Shown here piece after piece: positions 16,278 to 23,808 of a stretch of 64,000 nucleotides of DNA. The notes beneath the pieces were generated by a model. That model did not search any database, had not been told where the DNA came from, and worked only from the letters and a program-made list of their open reading frames with translations. Position 1 is the stretch's first letter. Every line of letters starts with the position of its first letter. Made by a program: the position numbers and the translations under genes. The stretch comes from Yoonia sp035117555 (GTDB lineage Bacteria > Pseudomonadota > Alphaproteobacteria > Rhodobacterales > Rhodobacteraceae), in NCBI RefSeq assembly GCF_035117555.1, contig NZ_JAYKPK010000009.1, positions 62,001-126,000 on the forward strand, written 5' to 3'.

Positions 16278-16622
16278 ATGTCACTGACCCATCTTCCCGT
16301 CAATCAGACCGGCGTAACCCCCGAAATCTCTCGCCCTGCCCCCGAAAAGCTGATCGCGGGCGATCCGGTCTTCACCACATGGAATATGGAAGATACCGGC
16401 GATCTGTTCGCGGGGATCTGGCAATCTACGCCGGGGAAATGGCGTGTAAGCTACGATGAATGGGAATATTTCACCCTGACCGCCGGCCATTCCATCCTGA
16501 CCCCCGATGGTGATGTGCCGGTGATCCTGACCACCGGCACCCGCTACATCATCCGGCCGGGCTTTACCGGCACATGGGAGGTGATTGAAACCACCGTGAA
16601 GGATTATGTCATCCGGCTTTAG
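16278..16622 (+). CDS. Cupin domain-containing protein
   Basis: Single-domain cupin of 114 residues. Typical sequence for the DUF861/Cupin_3 group: GIWQSTPGKWRVSYDEWEYF, LTAGHSILTPDG, then IIRPGFTGTWEVIETTVKDYV. Members of this group include ureidoglycine aminohydrolase relatives and uncharacterised sugar or amine-related proteins; the classical two-His metal motif is weak, so an enzymatic role is uncertain. Overlaps the L,D-transpeptidase stop by 4 bases on the opposite strand. Confidence 0.82.
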   Translation: MSLTHLPVNQTGVTPEISRPAPEKLIAGDPVFTTWNMEDTGDLFAGIWQSTPGKWRVSYDEWEYFTLTAGHSILTPDGDVPVILTTGTRYIIRPGFTGTWEVIETTVKDYVIRL

Positions 16623-17431
16623 ATCATGCCGGGGGACAAGGCATCGAAATCCGGTGGACGGTCGTTCGATTCGGCATCCGGACCCAGCAATTGTTCAGCC
16701 GGGATCATCGTCGGCGGCAATTCGATCCCGCGATTGTAGTTTTCAGGATCGACGCGCAGGGATTCCTCCGGGCTGCGGATCAGGACCGGCATCGGCGCTT
16801 CGATCTGATTATAGAGGTGGATGATGTCCTGATTGAACAACCGGATGCAGCCAGCAGAGCCGGAATTGCCGATGGATTGCAGATCATTCGTGCCGTGGAT
16901 CCGGTAATAGGTATCGCGCCCGTTGCGGAAAAGATAGAGCGCGCGCGCACCAAGCGGGCTGCGTAGGCCGCCGGGGATACCGGCGCGGAAGTCGCCGTAC
17001 ACTTCGGGCTGGGTGCGCAGCATGTTCTGCGTCGGGGTCCAACCCGGCCATTGCCGTTTGAACTGCATCGTCGCCCGGCCACGGATCGAGGTGCCGGCAC
17101 GGCCAACGCCCACAGGATAGCGGGTTGCAGTGCCGTCCGCCTTTACGTGATACAGAAACTTGGCATAGGGATCGACATCGATCGAATTCGGCGGTGCCTC
17201 GCCCTGATAGACCCCGGTCATGCGGCGGTTCACGCCTTCCAGATAGCGGCTGGGGATACCGGGCAGGTTGTAGCCTGCATCAAAGATCGGCTCATAGCCT
17301 TCGACCCATTCTTCACGCGCCGGCAATTCAGGTTCCGCTTCGGGCGGCATCTGCGGCGCGCAAGCAGCAGCAGTGCTTGCCAGCAACATAGCTCCAAAAG
17401 AGCGGCGACTGATATCGGTCAGCATGATCAT
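16619..17431 (-). CDS. L,D-transpeptidase (YkuD domain), Tat-type lipoprotein signal
   Basis: Periplasmic peptidoglycan-crosslinking or lipoprotein-attaching enzyme of 270 residues. The N-terminus has a twin-arginine-like signal ending in a lipobox (SRRSFGAMLLASTAAAC). The YkuD catalytic signature is clear: IHGTND, then the nucleophile in SGSAGCIRL. It acts outside the cytoplasm, forming 3-3 crosslinks or anchoring outer-membrane proteins in characterised relatives. A second ATG two codons downstream is a possible start. The upstream 150 bases to the creatinase gene hold no obvious structure. Confidence 0.92.
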   Translation of the reverse strand: MIMLTDISRRSFGAMLLASTAAACAPQMPPEAEPELPAREEWVEGYEPIFDAGYNLPGIPSRYLEGVNRRMTGVYQGEAPPNSIDVDPYAKFLYHVKADGTATRYPVGVGRAGTSIRGRATMQFKRQWPGWTPTQNMLRTQPEVYGDFRAGIPGGLRSPLGARALYLFRNGRDTYYRIHGTNDLQSIGNSGSAGCIRLFNQDIIHLYNQIEAPMPVLIRSPEESLRVDPENYNRGIELPPTMIPAEQLLGPDAESNDRPPDFDALSPGMI

Positions 17432-17584
17432 CAGATTTCCTTCAATGTTTCACAGGGTGTTAGCACCTTCATCCCCGGTAACAACACTGATGACATGCCA
17501 ATTTGCACGTGATCGACAAATTGTGACCGTAAGTGACAAAAGAAACGCCAAAACCTGTGTTTTGTTCCCGCGTTGGCACCCAAA

Positions 17585-18790
17585 TCAGGCAATAATGTTG
17601 AATTCAGGGCCATAAGGATAGGCGGTGATATCCTGATTCCCTGTCTCGGTGATGACCAGAATGTCATGTTCGCGGTATCCACCCGCCCCCGGCTGACCTG
17701 CCGGGATGGTCAGCATCGGCTCCATCGAGATGACCATGCCGGGTTCCAGCACCGTCGGGATGTCTTCGCGCAGTTCCAGACCCGCTTCGCGCCCGTAATA
17801 ATGCGACAGCAGGCCAAAGGAATGGCCATAGCCGAAGCTGCGGTATTGCAGCAGATCGCGGTCTTCAAGGAAGGCATTAATCTTGGCTGTCACCTCTGAA
17901 CACACCGCGCCCGGGACCAGCAATGACATGCCATAGTCATGCGCGGCGATATTGGCCTGCCAGATCGCAAGGCTGGTTGGATCAGGTTCGCCCAGAAACA
18001 GGGTCCGTTCGAGCGCGGTGTAATAACCGCTGATCATCGGGAATGTGTTCAGCGACAGGATATCACCCTGTTCCAGCTTGCGCGATGTCACCGGATTATG
18101 CGCGCCATCGGTATTGATCCCCGATTGAAACCAGACCCATGTATCGCGGTATTCAGCATCGGGAAAGCGCGCGGCAATCTCCATCTCCATCGCGTTGCGG
18201 CCTGCCATGGCCACGTCAATTTCGCGCGCGCCCACTCTGATCGCCTCGCGGATCGCATGGCCGCCGATATCAGCCACCGCCGCCCCGGCGCGGATCAAAT
18301 CAAGCTCTGCGGGCGATTTGCGCATCCGTTGCGCCATGGTCTGCGCTGCCAGATCAACCAGCCGTGCCGGTTGCAGATTGTCGCGAAGCGCCATGCGGAT
18401 CGCGACGGTCAGGTGATCTGATTCGTAGCCCAGCACCTTGCCCAGCCCGGTGACCGACCGGACCGCACGCCAGAAATTACTGCGGTCCCAATCGGTATAG
18501 GTGATCGCATCGCCGTAAGACCGGCGCCACGGCTGGGCCGCATCAATCCCCGCGCTGATTGTCACGCAATCAGTTGGCGTCACGACCAACCCATATTGCC
18601 GCCCGAAGGCGCAATAAAGAAAACCGGAATAATAGGCGATATTCTGCATTGAGGTGAAGAGCACCGCCTCGACCCCCGCCTTTTCCATGATCGCACGCAG
18701 CCCTTCCAGCCGCGCCTCATATTCGGCAGGGGCAAAGGGCAGGGTCTTTTCGCCCTGGTGGAATTTGTAAAATTGCGGACGCGCTGTCAT
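17585..18790 (-). CDS. Creatinase (creatine amidinohydrolase)
   Basis: Pita-bread fold hydrolase of 401 residues splitting creatine into sarcosine and urea. Not a metallo-aminopeptidase: it shows the creatinase patterns NIAYYSGFLYCAFGR, SAGIDAAQPWRRSYGD, WFQSGINTDGAHNPVT (catalytic His), GYYTALERTLFL, and GHSFGLLSHYYGREAGLELR, which I recall as closely matching Pseudomonas creatinase. Length equals the family norm. It stands alone between the transpeptidase and fmt. The urea product fits with the urtABC importer and purine-derived urea in this window; a sarcosine oxidase is not nearby. Confidence 0.9.
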   Translation of the reverse strand: MTARPQFYKFHQGEKTLPFAPAEYEARLEGLRAIMEKAGVEAVLFTSMQNIAYYSGFLYCAFGRQYGLVVTPTDCVTISAGIDAAQPWRRSYGDAITYTDWDRSNFWRAVRSVTGLGKVLGYESDHLTVAIRMALRDNLQPARLVDLAAQTMAQRMRKSPAELDLIRAGAAVADIGGHAIREAIRVGAREIDVAMAGRNAMEMEIAARFPDAEYRDTWVWFQSGINTDGAHNPVTSRKLEQGDILSLNTFPMISGYYTALERTLFLGEPDPTSLAIWQANIAAHDYGMSLLVPGAVCSEVTAKINAFLEDRDLLQYRSFGYGHSFGLLSHYYGREAGLELREDIPTVLEPGMVISMEPMLTIPAGQPGAGGYREHDILVITETGNQDITAYPYGPEFNIIA

Positions 18791-18868
18791 GGCAGGGCCT
18801 TTTCGGAAAGGTCCCGGCGTTCAGGACGGTTTGCAATTGCGCGACGACGCCATCGTCACATTCGAAAG

Positions 18869-19768
18869 CTAGACCAGCCTGCCACCCAGATCCAGCCCGC
18901 GCAACACCTCTGCCGCGGGCATCGCGCGTTTACCTTCGCGTTGGGCCTTGGTCACGGTGACCGCGCCGTCAGCACAGGCAATCGTGAAGCCCGACAAGAC
19001 CGTGCCGGGGGCAGCAGTGCCGTGCGCAACCACAGCGCCCAGCAATTTCACCCGTTCACCCGCGACATCACACCAGGCACCCGGAAACGGCGACAGCCCG
19101 TTGATCTGGCGCGCGACCATCGTGGCAGGCTGGTGCCAATCCACCCGCGCCTCGGATTTATCGACCTTGCTGGCATAGGTGACGCCCTCTTCCGGCTGCG
19201 GTGCGGCTGTCAGCGCAGGCAAAAGGGTCAGTGCATCGACCACCAGCCGCGCGCCCAAAGCGGACAGGCGGTCATGCAGATCACCCGTCGTTTCAACGGG
19301 CGCGATATCTATCGCTTCACGCAGCAGGACAGGCCCGGTATCGAGCCCCGCCTCCATCTGCATGATGCACACACCCGTCTCGGTATCCCCCGCCATAATT
19401 GCCCGGTGGATCGGGGCGGCCCCGCGCCAGCGCGGCAAAAGCGAGGCATGGATGTTCAGACATCCCAGCCTAGGCGCATCCAGCACAGGTTGCGGCAAGA
19501 TCAGACCATAGGCCACGACCACAGCGATATCGGCCTCAAGGGCGGCAAATTCCGCCTGCGCCTCGGCATTGCGCAGCGACACCGGATGGCGCACCGGCAG
19601 GCCCAAAGCCTCGGCCCGCGCATGCACCGCCTGTGGGCGGTCCTTTTTGCCGCGGCCCGCCGGGCGCGGCGGTTGGGTATAGACGGCGGCAATGTCGTGC
19701 CCGGCGGCGACCAGCGCCTCCAGCACCGGGACCGAAAATTCAGGCGTGCCCATAAAGATAATCCGCAT
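18869..19768 (-). CDS. fmt: Methionyl-tRNA formyltransferase
   Basis: Transfers a formyl group from 10-formyl-THF to initiator Met-tRNA; 299 residues. The N-terminal domain starts MRIIFMGTPEFSVPVL and contains LNIHASLLPRWRGAAPIHRA, the formyl-THF site with catalytic Asn-His-Asp, and TGVCIMQMEAGLDTGP; the C-terminal OB-like domain binds tRNA. The ATG at 19768 was chosen by homology and GGGGAG upstream; the frame is open nine codons earlier. Operon with three def genes upstream, the classic def-fmt pairing. Confidence 0.97.
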   Translation of the reverse strand: MRIIFMGTPEFSVPVLEALVAAGHDIAAVYTQPPRPAGRGKKDRPQAVHARAEALGLPVRHPVSLRNAEAQAEFAALEADIAVVVAYGLILPQPVLDAPRLGCLNIHASLLPRWRGAAPIHRAIMAGDTETGVCIMQMEAGLDTGPVLLREAIDIAPVETTGDLHDRLSALGARLVVDALTLLPALTAAPQPEEGVTYASKVDKSEARVDWHQPATMVARQINGLSPFPGAWCDVAGERVKLLGAVVAHGTAAPGTVLSGFTIACADGAVTVTKAQREGKRAMPAAEVLRGLDLGGRLV

Positions 19769-19799
19769 GGTATCCGCTCCCCGTTGATTATTCACCGCA

Positions 19800-20297
19800 T
19801 CAAACTGCGATTTTACGTGCTTTCTTGATCAGCATATCACGGCGCAGCTTGGTCAGCCGGTCAAAGAACATCTTGCCTGCCAGATGATCGACCTGATGCT
19901 GGACAGATGTCGCCCAAAGGCCGACAAAATCACGCTCTTCCACCGCGCCATCCGCATTCAGAAACCGCACCGTCACGGCGCGCGGGCGGCTCAGCTTGGC
20001 CCAGACGCCGGGCAGATTGGGCGAGCCTTCTTCATGGTCGCGAAATTCCACCGAACTGTGCAGGATTTCCGGGTTCGCCATGCGCACAGCCTGCCCCCGC
20101 GCGGTGGAGGCATCGACGACAGCCAAGGCCAACCCGATCCCCAGTTGCGGCGCGGCCAGACCGACACCGGGCATATTGTCCATGGCGAGGATCATTTCAT
20201 CCCAGATCACGCGGATCTCATCCGTGATCTCGGCCACCGGGCTGGCGGCTTTGCGCAACACAGGATGCGGCCAGGGCACGAAAGGGCGGTGCGTCAT
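19800..20297 (-). CDS. Peptide deformylase-like protein, active-site residues altered
   Basis: Third and most diverged of three tandem deformylase paralogues, 165 residues. Motif 1 is intact (GVGLAAPQ). Motif 2, normally EGCLS, reads EEGSPNLPG, so the metal-binding cysteine is missing. Motif 3, normally HExDH, reads QHQVDHL, so the catalytic glutamate is glutamine while both histidines remain. A conventional Fe/Zn deformylase needs the Cys and Glu, so it is probably inactive on N-formyl-Met or does something else. The frame is intact and the C-terminal tail is basic (KLRRDMLIKKARK). Overlaps the middle def gene by 4 bases. Confidence 0.88.
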   Translation of the reverse strand: MTHRPFVPWPHPVLRKAASPVAEITDEIRVIWDEMILAMDNMPGVGLAAPQLGIGLALAVVDASTARGQAVRMANPEILHSSVEFRDHEEGSPNLPGVWAKLSRPRAVTVRFLNADGAVEERDFVGLWATSVQHQVDHLAGKMFFDRLTKLRRDMLIKKARKIAV

Positions 20298-20752
20298 TGC
20301 TCTGTCCCGATATCGGTGATCAGCACACCGTTCAGATGGTCGAATTCATGACAGATACAGATCGCCTCGATCCCGTCAAACCGGCCCTGCTGTGGCTGGC
20401 GATCCAGATCCTGCCATGCCAGATCAACCCATGTCGGGCGCGCAACGGAAAAACTGCGGTCAGGGATCGACAGGCAGCCTTCGGTCCCACGCGCCATCTC
20501 ATCGCTTTGCGCCACGATCACGGGATTGATAAAGGCCTGCGGTGTCGGCTCCGCCTCTTTCCATGTCGTATCGATCACGAAAACCCGCTGCGACACGCCA
20601 ACCTGCGGCGCGGCAAGGCCGCGACCGGGGGCGGCATAGATCAGGGCGAACATATCCTCGATCAGCCCCGCCAGACCGGCGTCAAAAGATGTCACAGGTG
20701 CCGCCACCGCGCGCAGCACCGGATCACCGTCAAAGCGCAGGTCCAATGCCAC
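20294..20752 (-). CDS. def: Peptide deformylase (second paralogue)
   Basis: Removes the formyl group from nascent proteins; 152 residues. All three motifs are usable: GRGLAAPQ, EGCLSIPD and CHEFDHL, so metal ligands and catalytic Glu are present, though the first motif has Arg in place of the usual variable small residue. It is shorter than the upstream paralogue and lacks a basic C-terminal tail. Tightly packed: 2 bases after the stop of the first def and overlapping the third by 4. Confidence 0.93.
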   Translation of the reverse strand: MALDLRFDGDPVLRAVAAPVTSFDAGLAGLIEDMFALIYAAPGRGLAAPQVGVSQRVFVIDTTWKEAEPTPQAFINPVIVAQSDEMARGTEGCLSIPDRSFSVARPTWVDLAWQDLDRQPQQGRFDGIEAICICHEFDHLNGVLITDIGTEQ

Positions 20753-20754
20753 GC

Positions 20755-21276
20755 CTAGCCCCGCGCCATTTCGCGTTTCAGTTTCTGCATCTTGCGGGTG
20801 ATCATCTGGCGTTTGAGCGGACCCAGATAATCAATGAAGAGCTTGCCATCCAGATGGTCAATCTCATGCTGCACACAGGTCGCCCATAACCCATCGAACC
20901 GTTCGCGTTGTAACTTGCCCGCAAGATCGGTCCATGACACCTCAACCTCGGTCGGGCGCTGCACCTCGGCAAATTGCTCGGGGATCGACAGACAGCCTTC
21001 CTCATAGATAGATTTTTCTTCCGAGGTCCAGATCACCTCTGGGTTGATCAGCACCATCGGTTGCGGCGTCGCCTCGGCATCCTTTTCGCAATCCATCACG
21101 ATGACGCGGCGCATCACGGCGACCTGTGGCGCGGCCAGCCCGATGCCGGGTGCGTCATACATGGTTTCCAACATATCATCGGCCAGCCGCCGCAAATCGT
21201 CATCAATCGATGCGACCGGGGTGGTCACCTTTTTCAGGCGGGGATCGGGATGGATCAGGATGTTACGAATGCTCAT
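20755..21276 (-). CDS. def: Peptide deformylase (canonical copy)
   Basis: Likely the main housekeeping deformylase, 173 residues. Canonical motifs GIGLAAPQ, EGCLSIPE and QHEIDHLDGKLF are intact, giving the Cys and two His metal ligands plus catalytic Glu. The ATG at 21276 (MSIRNILIHPDPRL) is the family-typical start; upstream open sequence adds 27 unrelated residues. First gene of the def-def-def-fmt operon, divergent from the MalY/PatB gene. Confidence 0.96.
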   Translation of the reverse strand: MSIRNILIHPDPRLKKVTTPVASIDDDLRRLADDMLETMYDAPGIGLAAPQVAVMRRVIVMDCEKDAEATPQPMVLINPEVIWTSEEKSIYEEGCLSIPEQFAEVQRPTEVEVSWTDLAGKLQRERFDGLWATCVQHEIDHLDGKLFIDYLGPLKRQMITRKMQKLKREMARG

Positions 21277-21372
21277 GGCTGCGCATTTAGGCCGGGCTGC
21301 GTGAAAATGCAACGCAGAGTGCTTGCGCCTGACATATCGCACGATAGGCTGCGGCAAAGCAAAGGAAACGCC

Positions 21373-22545
21373 ATGTCATTCAACACCCCCAACGACCGCC
21401 GTCACACCGCCTGCGCGAAATGGGACCTGATGGAAAAGATGTTTGACGTACCACAGGATGGCGGTCTGGCGATGTGGACTGCCGACAGCGATTACCCGAC
21501 TGCGCCCTGCGTGCTGGCCGCCCTGCAACGCGCGGTCGATCACGGTGTTTTCGGCTATGGGATCGAGGATGCCAGCTATACCGGCGCCATCACATGGTGG
21601 ATGCAGCACCGGCATGGCTGGCCGGTGGACCCTGATTGGATCCTGACCACCCAAGGTCTTGGCAATGCCATCGCGCTCTCGCTGGAGGTCTGGTCGAACC
21701 CCGGCGATGCCGCCGCGATCTTTACCCCGGTTTACCATGAATTCGCGCATAAGATCACCCGCGCAGGCCGTGTCGTGACCTCCTGCCCGCTTGCGCGTGA
21801 TGGCGACACCTATGTGCTTGATCTGAATGATGCGCAGGCCCGGCTAACCGGCAAGGAAAAACTGCTGATCTGGTGTTCGCCGCAGAACCCATCGGGTCGG
21901 GTCTGGACAGCGGATGAACTGCGCGCAGTGGCCGATTTTGCCAAGCGCAACGGGATGCTGCTGATCTGCGATGAAATTCACCATGATCTGGTCTATGCGG
22001 GGCATACCTTCGTGCCGATGGCCGTCGCCGCACCCGATCATCTCGATAATATCGTCTTCCTGACCGCCGCCTCGAAAACCTTCAACATCGCAGGCCAGCG
22101 CACCGGCAATATGATCATCCCCGATCCGGCCTTGCGTCCGACCATGCAAAAGCGGCTGACCACGCTGGATTACCGCCCGTCCAGCCTTGGCGTCGCGATG
22201 ATCACCGCCGCCTATTCACCCGAAGGTGCAGCTTGGGCCGATGCGCAGATGGCGCATCTGCAAACCAACCGCGATCTGTTCGATCAGGGCATGCAGGCGA
22301 TCCCCGGTGTCTGGTCGATGCCTTTGCAATCAACCTATCTGGCCTGGGTGGATTTTTCCGGCACCGGCATGGACCCCGAAGAGGTTGCAGCCCGCATTCG
22401 CGACGATGCAAAGATTGCGGTGTCGCCAGGCCCGTCCTTCGGCGCAGGCGGTGAAAGCTTTATGCGGATCAACTTCGCCACGCAGCGCCATATCGTCGAA
22501 GAGGCTGTACAACGTCTGCAACACGCCTTCCGCGATCTGCAATGA
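21373..22545 (+). CDS. MalY/PatB family PLP-dependent aminotransferase or cystathionine beta-lyase
   Basis: Fold-I PLP enzyme of 390 residues. The PLP lysine is in LTAASKTFNIAGQRTGN; other markers are WCSPQNPSGRVW, CDEIHHDLVYAG and the GPSFGAGGESFMRINFA C-terminal segment, all typical of the MalY/PatB group of C-S lyases. Likely reaction: cystathionine or another cysteine S-conjugate to thiol, pyruvate and ammonia. AAAGGAA precedes the ATG by 6-7 bases. Stand-alone, divergent from def. Confidence 0.9.
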   Translation: MSFNTPNDRRHTACAKWDLMEKMFDVPQDGGLAMWTADSDYPTAPCVLAALQRAVDHGVFGYGIEDASYTGAITWWMQHRHGWPVDPDWILTTQGLGNAIALSLEVWSNPGDAAAIFTPVYHEFAHKITRAGRVVTSCPLARDGDTYVLDLNDAQARLTGKEKLLIWCSPQNPSGRVWTADELRAVADFAKRNGMLLICDEIHHDLVYAGHTFVPMAVAAPDHLDNIVFLTAASKTFNIAGQRTGNMIIPDPALRPTMQKRLTTLDYRPSSLGVAMITAAYSPEGAAWADAQMAHLQTNRDLFDQGMQAIPGVWSMPLQSTYLAWVDFSGTGMDPEEVAARIRDDAKIAVSPGPSFGAGGESFMRINFATQRHIVEEAVQRLQHAFRDLQ

Positions 22546-22548
22546 CGC

Positions 22549-22902
22549 CTAGCTTTGCTTTTCCAGAAACCCGGCTGGCACAAAGTCAGGATGCACATAA
22601 TCCGCCGCGGGCCGGTCCGCGACGGGCGTCAGCCATTTGAATTCGAACACCCGTTCGCTGTCATCTTCAACGGCGGATACGACAAGGCATTGATACAAAT
22701 GCTTTGGCCCGTCATAAATATCGACATGACCGCGCAATTTATCCGATCCCTGCAGGTCCAAAGCAAAGCCGCCATCCCACAGCCGCCGAATGCGATAAGT
22801 CGCATCCCCATCCTGTACCGACAAACGGTCCTTGCGGCGTAATGCGGCCTTGCGCGCGTCTTCCAGACCTTTGCGCACGGCCTCTGGTAAAAATGTATAC
22901 AT
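22549..22902 (-). CDS. Conserved hypothetical protein
   Basis: Small soluble protein of 117 residues with no signal or membrane segment. Sequence features: a basic N-terminus (KGLEDARKAALRRKDRLSV), then alternating strands (YRIRRLWDGGFALDL, HVDIYDGPKHLYQCLVVS) and FEFKWLT, which could form a small beta-rich fold. I do not recognise a functional family. Convergent with the MalY/PatB gene, 3 bases between stops. Confidence 0.75.
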   Translation of the reverse strand: MYTFLPEAVRKGLEDARKAALRRKDRLSVQDGDATYRIRRLWDGGFALDLQGSDKLRGHVDIYDGPKHLYQCLVVSAVEDDSERVFEFKWLTPVADRPAADYVHPDFVPAGFLEKQS

Positions 22903-22988
22903 GCGATTCCCCCACTCAATGGGCTAAGTGTGCATCGGCAAACGTAAAATTCAAGTAAAGCTATCCGCCGCGCTGCAGCGTGTTGTGA

Positions 22989-23768
22989 TCACACATCAGG
23001 GACCGGCTTGACGCGCGGGCGCAGCACATGCGGTTTGGCCGCGTCATACAGGGCTGAATCAGGAAAACCATGGCTGTCCGACAGCGCAGGCCCGACCATG
23101 ATCAGCGCCGTGCGGGTGATTTTCGCCGCGCGCACTTGGGCATGAATGTCGCTGAGCGTTCCGCGCAAAATCATCTCATCCGGCCAGCCGACACGGTACA
23201 CCACGGCTACCGGACAATCGGCACCATAAAACGGCACCAATTGCCGCTCGATCTCGCGCAAGGCCCTGATCCCCAGATGGATCGCCAAGGTCGCACCCGA
23301 ACGCGCGAAATTCTCCAATGTCTCGCCCGCAGGCATGCCGGTTGATTTCATCGACATCCGGGTCAGGATGATCGATTGCGCCACTTCCGGCACGGTCAGT
23401 TCAGTGCCCAGCGCCGCCGCAGCAGCCGCATAGGCCGGCACACCGGGGATGATCTGATAATCGACCCCATCCGCCTTCAGCCGCCGGATCTGTTCGGCAA
23501 TCGCGCCATAAAGCGACGGATCACCCGAATGCACGCGGGCCACATCCTGCCCCTTGGCATGGGCGTCCCTTATGATCCCATGCGTCTCATCCAATGTCAT
23601 CGGTGCCGTATCCATCACCATGGCGTCATCCGGCGCGCAGGCCACAACAGCCTCCGGCACCAGTGACCCGGCATAGAGACAGACCGGACAGGCCCCAATC
23701 AACCGCGCTGCTTTCAGCGTCAGCAATTCCGGGTCACCCGGCCCCGCACCAATAAAATAAACCGTCAT
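22989..23768 (-). CDS. cobM: Precorrin-4 C11-methyltransferase
   Basis: SAM-dependent methyltransferase of 259 residues adding the C11 methyl in cobalamin synthesis. Typical tetrapyrrole methylase marks: VYFIGAGPGDPELLTLKAARLI, VARVHSGDPSLYGA, YQIIPGVPAYAAAAA and LTRMSMKSTGMP. Last gene of the minus-strand operon. Its Shine-Dalgarno (GGAGA, 11-12 bases before the ATG) lies inside a palindromic element filling the gap to cobJ. The frame is open 50 codons upstream into cobJ, but MTVYFIGAGPG is the family start. Confidence 0.95.
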   Translation of the reverse strand: MTVYFIGAGPGDPELLTLKAARLIGACPVCLYAGSLVPEAVVACAPDDAMVMDTAPMTLDETHGIIRDAHAKGQDVARVHSGDPSLYGAIAEQIRRLKADGVDYQIIPGVPAYAAAAAALGTELTVPEVAQSIILTRMSMKSTGMPAGETLENFARSGATLAIHLGIRALREIERQLVPFYGADCPVAVVYRVGWPDEMILRGTLSDIHAQVRAAKITRTALIMVGPALSDSHGFPDSALYDAAKPHVLRPRVKPVPDV

Positions 23769-23802
23769 TTTCTTATTTCTCCAAATACTCCCGCCGGAGG
23801 CG
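23769..23802. repeat. Family-A element between cobJ and cobM
   Basis: Plus strand reads TTCTTATTTCTCCAAATACT then CCCGCCGGAGG. It starts directly at the cobM start codon and almost reaches the cobJ stop, so it makes up nearly the whole 40-base spacer. The tail supplies the GGAGA before cobM. Confidence 0.8.
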
Positions 23803-23808
23803 GAACGT

